Shown piece by piece: positions 62,136 to 64,000 of a stretch of DNA of 64,000 nucleotides. The notes below the pieces were generated by a model. It was not told the DNA's origin. It was given only the letters and a program-made list of their open reading frames with translations, and did not search any database. The position numbers and the translations under genes were made by a program. The stretch spans positions 120,588,698 through 120,652,697 of the forward strand of contig NC_134096.1 in NCBI RefSeq assembly GCF_000715075.1. The letters are read 5' to 3'. The DNA comes from Nicotiana tabacum (lineage: Eukaryota > Streptophyta > Magnoliopsida > Solanales > Solanaceae). Position 1 is the stretch's first letter. Every line of letters begins with the position of its first letter.

Positions 62136-64000
62136 TGTAACGACCCGACAGGTCATTTTGAGAGTAATAACTCTGATCCCCTATTTACTGTTTCCCCGTA
62201 CCTTTTTCTGCTTAGGTGACTTGCCAGGATGTTTTGTTTTCGGTTTCAAAGTGTTTTGGGACACTTAGTCCCTAAATGAATGTTTAAGCCTTAGGATTTG
62301 GACCGTAGTCAGAACTGTGTGAAGACGACTCAAGAATGGAATTCCGTCGATTCCATTAGCTCCGTTAGGTGATCTTGGGTTTAGGGGCATGTCTGTATTG
62401 TGTTTTGGAGGTCCGTATCTCATTAAGGATTGAAATGGCGGAAGTCGAAATTTTGGAGTTTTGGTTCCGGTAGTTGAAATTTTGATATCGAGGTCGGAAT
62501 TTGATTCCGGAAGTTGGAGTAGGTCTGTAGTGTTGAATATGACTTGTGTGAAAAATTTGAATTCAATCGGACGTGGTTTGGTTGGTTTCGGCATCAATTG
62601 TAGAATGTTGAAGTTTCAAGTTCTTAAGATTTGAATTGGAGGGTGATTCGTGATTTGTAGCATTGTTTGATGTGATTTGAGGGATCGACTAAGTTCTTAT
62701 GGTGTTTTAGGATTGGTCGGTATGTTTGGTTGGGGTCCCGGGGGCCTCGGGCGTGTTTCAGATGCTCAACGGGTCATTTTTGACTTAAGGAGTTGGCAAT
62801 TTTTGCTGGTGTTCTGCAGCTGGTTTCCTTCATCGCGATCGCGTGAGAAGGTTCGCGATCGCGTAGGGTAATTGGGAGACCAGCTGGATTATCTCTTTGC
62901 GTTCGCCAAGAATGGGATGCGATCGCATAGGTTCGTCAGGTTATGCATCGCGAATGCGTGGTCTAGGCCACGTTCGCGAAGAAGAAATAAGGCAGCAGTG
63001 GAATTGGGTGTTGTTCTTCGCGATTGCGTGAGGACAGTCGCGATCACGTAGGTCTAAGGAACTATTTCATCGCGTTCGCGTGGAGAGTTACGCGTTCGCG
63101 TAGAGTAAAATAATGAGCCAACGAAGTTGTTCTTCGCGATCGCGAGAGTGTTTCCGCGATCGCGATTAATGAATCACTCGGCAGTGTTAAAGTCTCCAAA
63201 AATGGGGGTTTGCCCATTTTTATCAAAAACTTGAGTTGGGATCTCAGATTTTGGACGAGGTATTGAGGGATTTTCTGAGATATTGATTGGGTAACGATTC
63301 TTAACTCCTTTATGATTATATTCCACTAATCTATGGTTGATTTCATCATTTAATTTCGGATTTTGGGGTTGAAATTGGGAAATATTTGGAAGAACTTCTT
63401 CAACAAATATTTCGAGTTTTGAAAGGGCATTTGTGGTTGGATTTGAGTAATTTTTATATGGTTAGACTCGTGAGTGAATGGGTGTTCGTATTTTATGACT
63501 TTTACCCGATTCTGAGACGTGGGCCCCACAGGCGATTTTTGAGTTAATTTTAGAATATTTGTTATAATGTTGATTTCATTAATTAGATGAGTCTATTATG
63601 GTTTATTTATGATATGTAATTGCTTTTAGCCAGATATTCGTGGGAAAGGCATTGTGACCGATTGATTAAGCTTGGTTCGAGGTAAGTGGCTTGCCTAACT
63701 TTATGTGGGGGAAATCCCCTTAAGATTTGGAACTATTGTGATATGTGAGTTTCGTGTACGTGAGGTGACGAGTACGTACACATGCTAGTTGTGGAAAACC
63801 CCGATTTTCTTACTGAGCAGCAACATGTTTTCCTTTTATTTTGAGTTATGCCATTTTTATGAGTATTAATCTATTATCATTCTTAATTGAGTTATTCCCA
63901 TTTGCGTTGCTATCCTATTTAGTCTAATACAGCATGTCTACATGTCTTAATTGCCTATGTGAACTCTGTGCAGCATGCTTAGTGAATTTCCTGCTTCTTC
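62136..64000 (+). repeat. E4 3' LTR, first 1865 bp
   Basis: It starts TGTAACGACCCGACAGGTC and runs in parallel with the 5' LTR to the window end, including the CpG cluster (62830-63170). It stops before the hairpin array. Confidence 0.93.

Larger units (their letters stand above)
54172..64000 (+). mobile_element. Ty3/gypsy chromovirus E4 (Tekay type), right end outside window
   Basis: A complete 5' LTR (54172-57023), Met-type primer site, broken gag-pol with chromodomain, polypurine tract, and a 3' LTR from 62136 to the window end. It inserted into E3's 3' LTR, so it is younger than E3. The two LTRs are clearly alike but differ at many positions, and a stretch near 63632 is deleted in the 3' copy, so it is not a recent insertion. 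Confidence 0.94.

Overview
This is plant nuclear DNA, almost certainly from a nightshade (Solanaceae) and most likely Nicotiana. The evidence is a TS-type SINE, RTE-type LINEs ending in (TTG)n, several long-LTR Ty3/gypsy chromoviruses of the Del/Tekay type (initiator-tRNA-Met primer sites, C-terminal chromodomain), a Ty1/copia relic, and a multi-exon gene with GT-AG introns. There is no bacterial-style operon, CRISPR array, tRNA or rRNA.

Layout. 1-8298: a minus-strand Tekay-type element (E1), cut by the left window edge, ending inside the first intron of a cysteine-protease gene of which only exon 1 remains (8473-8910). 10784-22970: the one intact host gene, minus strand. I assembled it as 13 exons giving an open 420-codon frame for a CofD/YvcK-like (UPF0052) protein. 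Its introns carry a TS SINE, a 1.24 kb Tourist-like element with a second SINE nested inside it, an RTE LINE fragment, a G19 run and a 26-bp palindrome. 22971-24397: its promoter side, with a 171-bp MITE and other repeat debris. 24398-36975: a decayed copia element split by a gypsy-type element with no coding capacity (LARD, 25076-34990), whose 3' LTR is itself interrupted by an RTE 3' end. 37357-38042: another RTE 3' end. 39723-41851: a broken RPA70-like gene of the kind linked to Helitrons. 43969-46872: an isolated LTR plus leader of the E1 family. 46890-54171: Tekay-type element E3. 54172-64000: Tekay-type element E4, inserted in E3's 3' LTR and running off the right edge.

How the parts relate. 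All the gypsy-type elements share LTR ends (TGTnACGACCC ... GGGTCGTGACA), the Met primer site and a short hairpin just before the polypurine tract. Every gag-pol copy is broken by stops or frameshifts; E4 also has substitutions in catalytic residues. The non-coding LARD keeps the terminal signals and could only have moved with proteins supplied by relatives.

The least explained structure lies inside the LTRs. Each family carries a cluster of CpG-rich near-palindromes (about 0.3-1.0 kb into the LTR). Four also carry, at about 1.7-2.3 kb, an array of short hairpin units. The unit sequence differs completely between families, but the ability to pair is kept, including compensatory changes. I regard this as the most interesting candidate for an undescribed feature.
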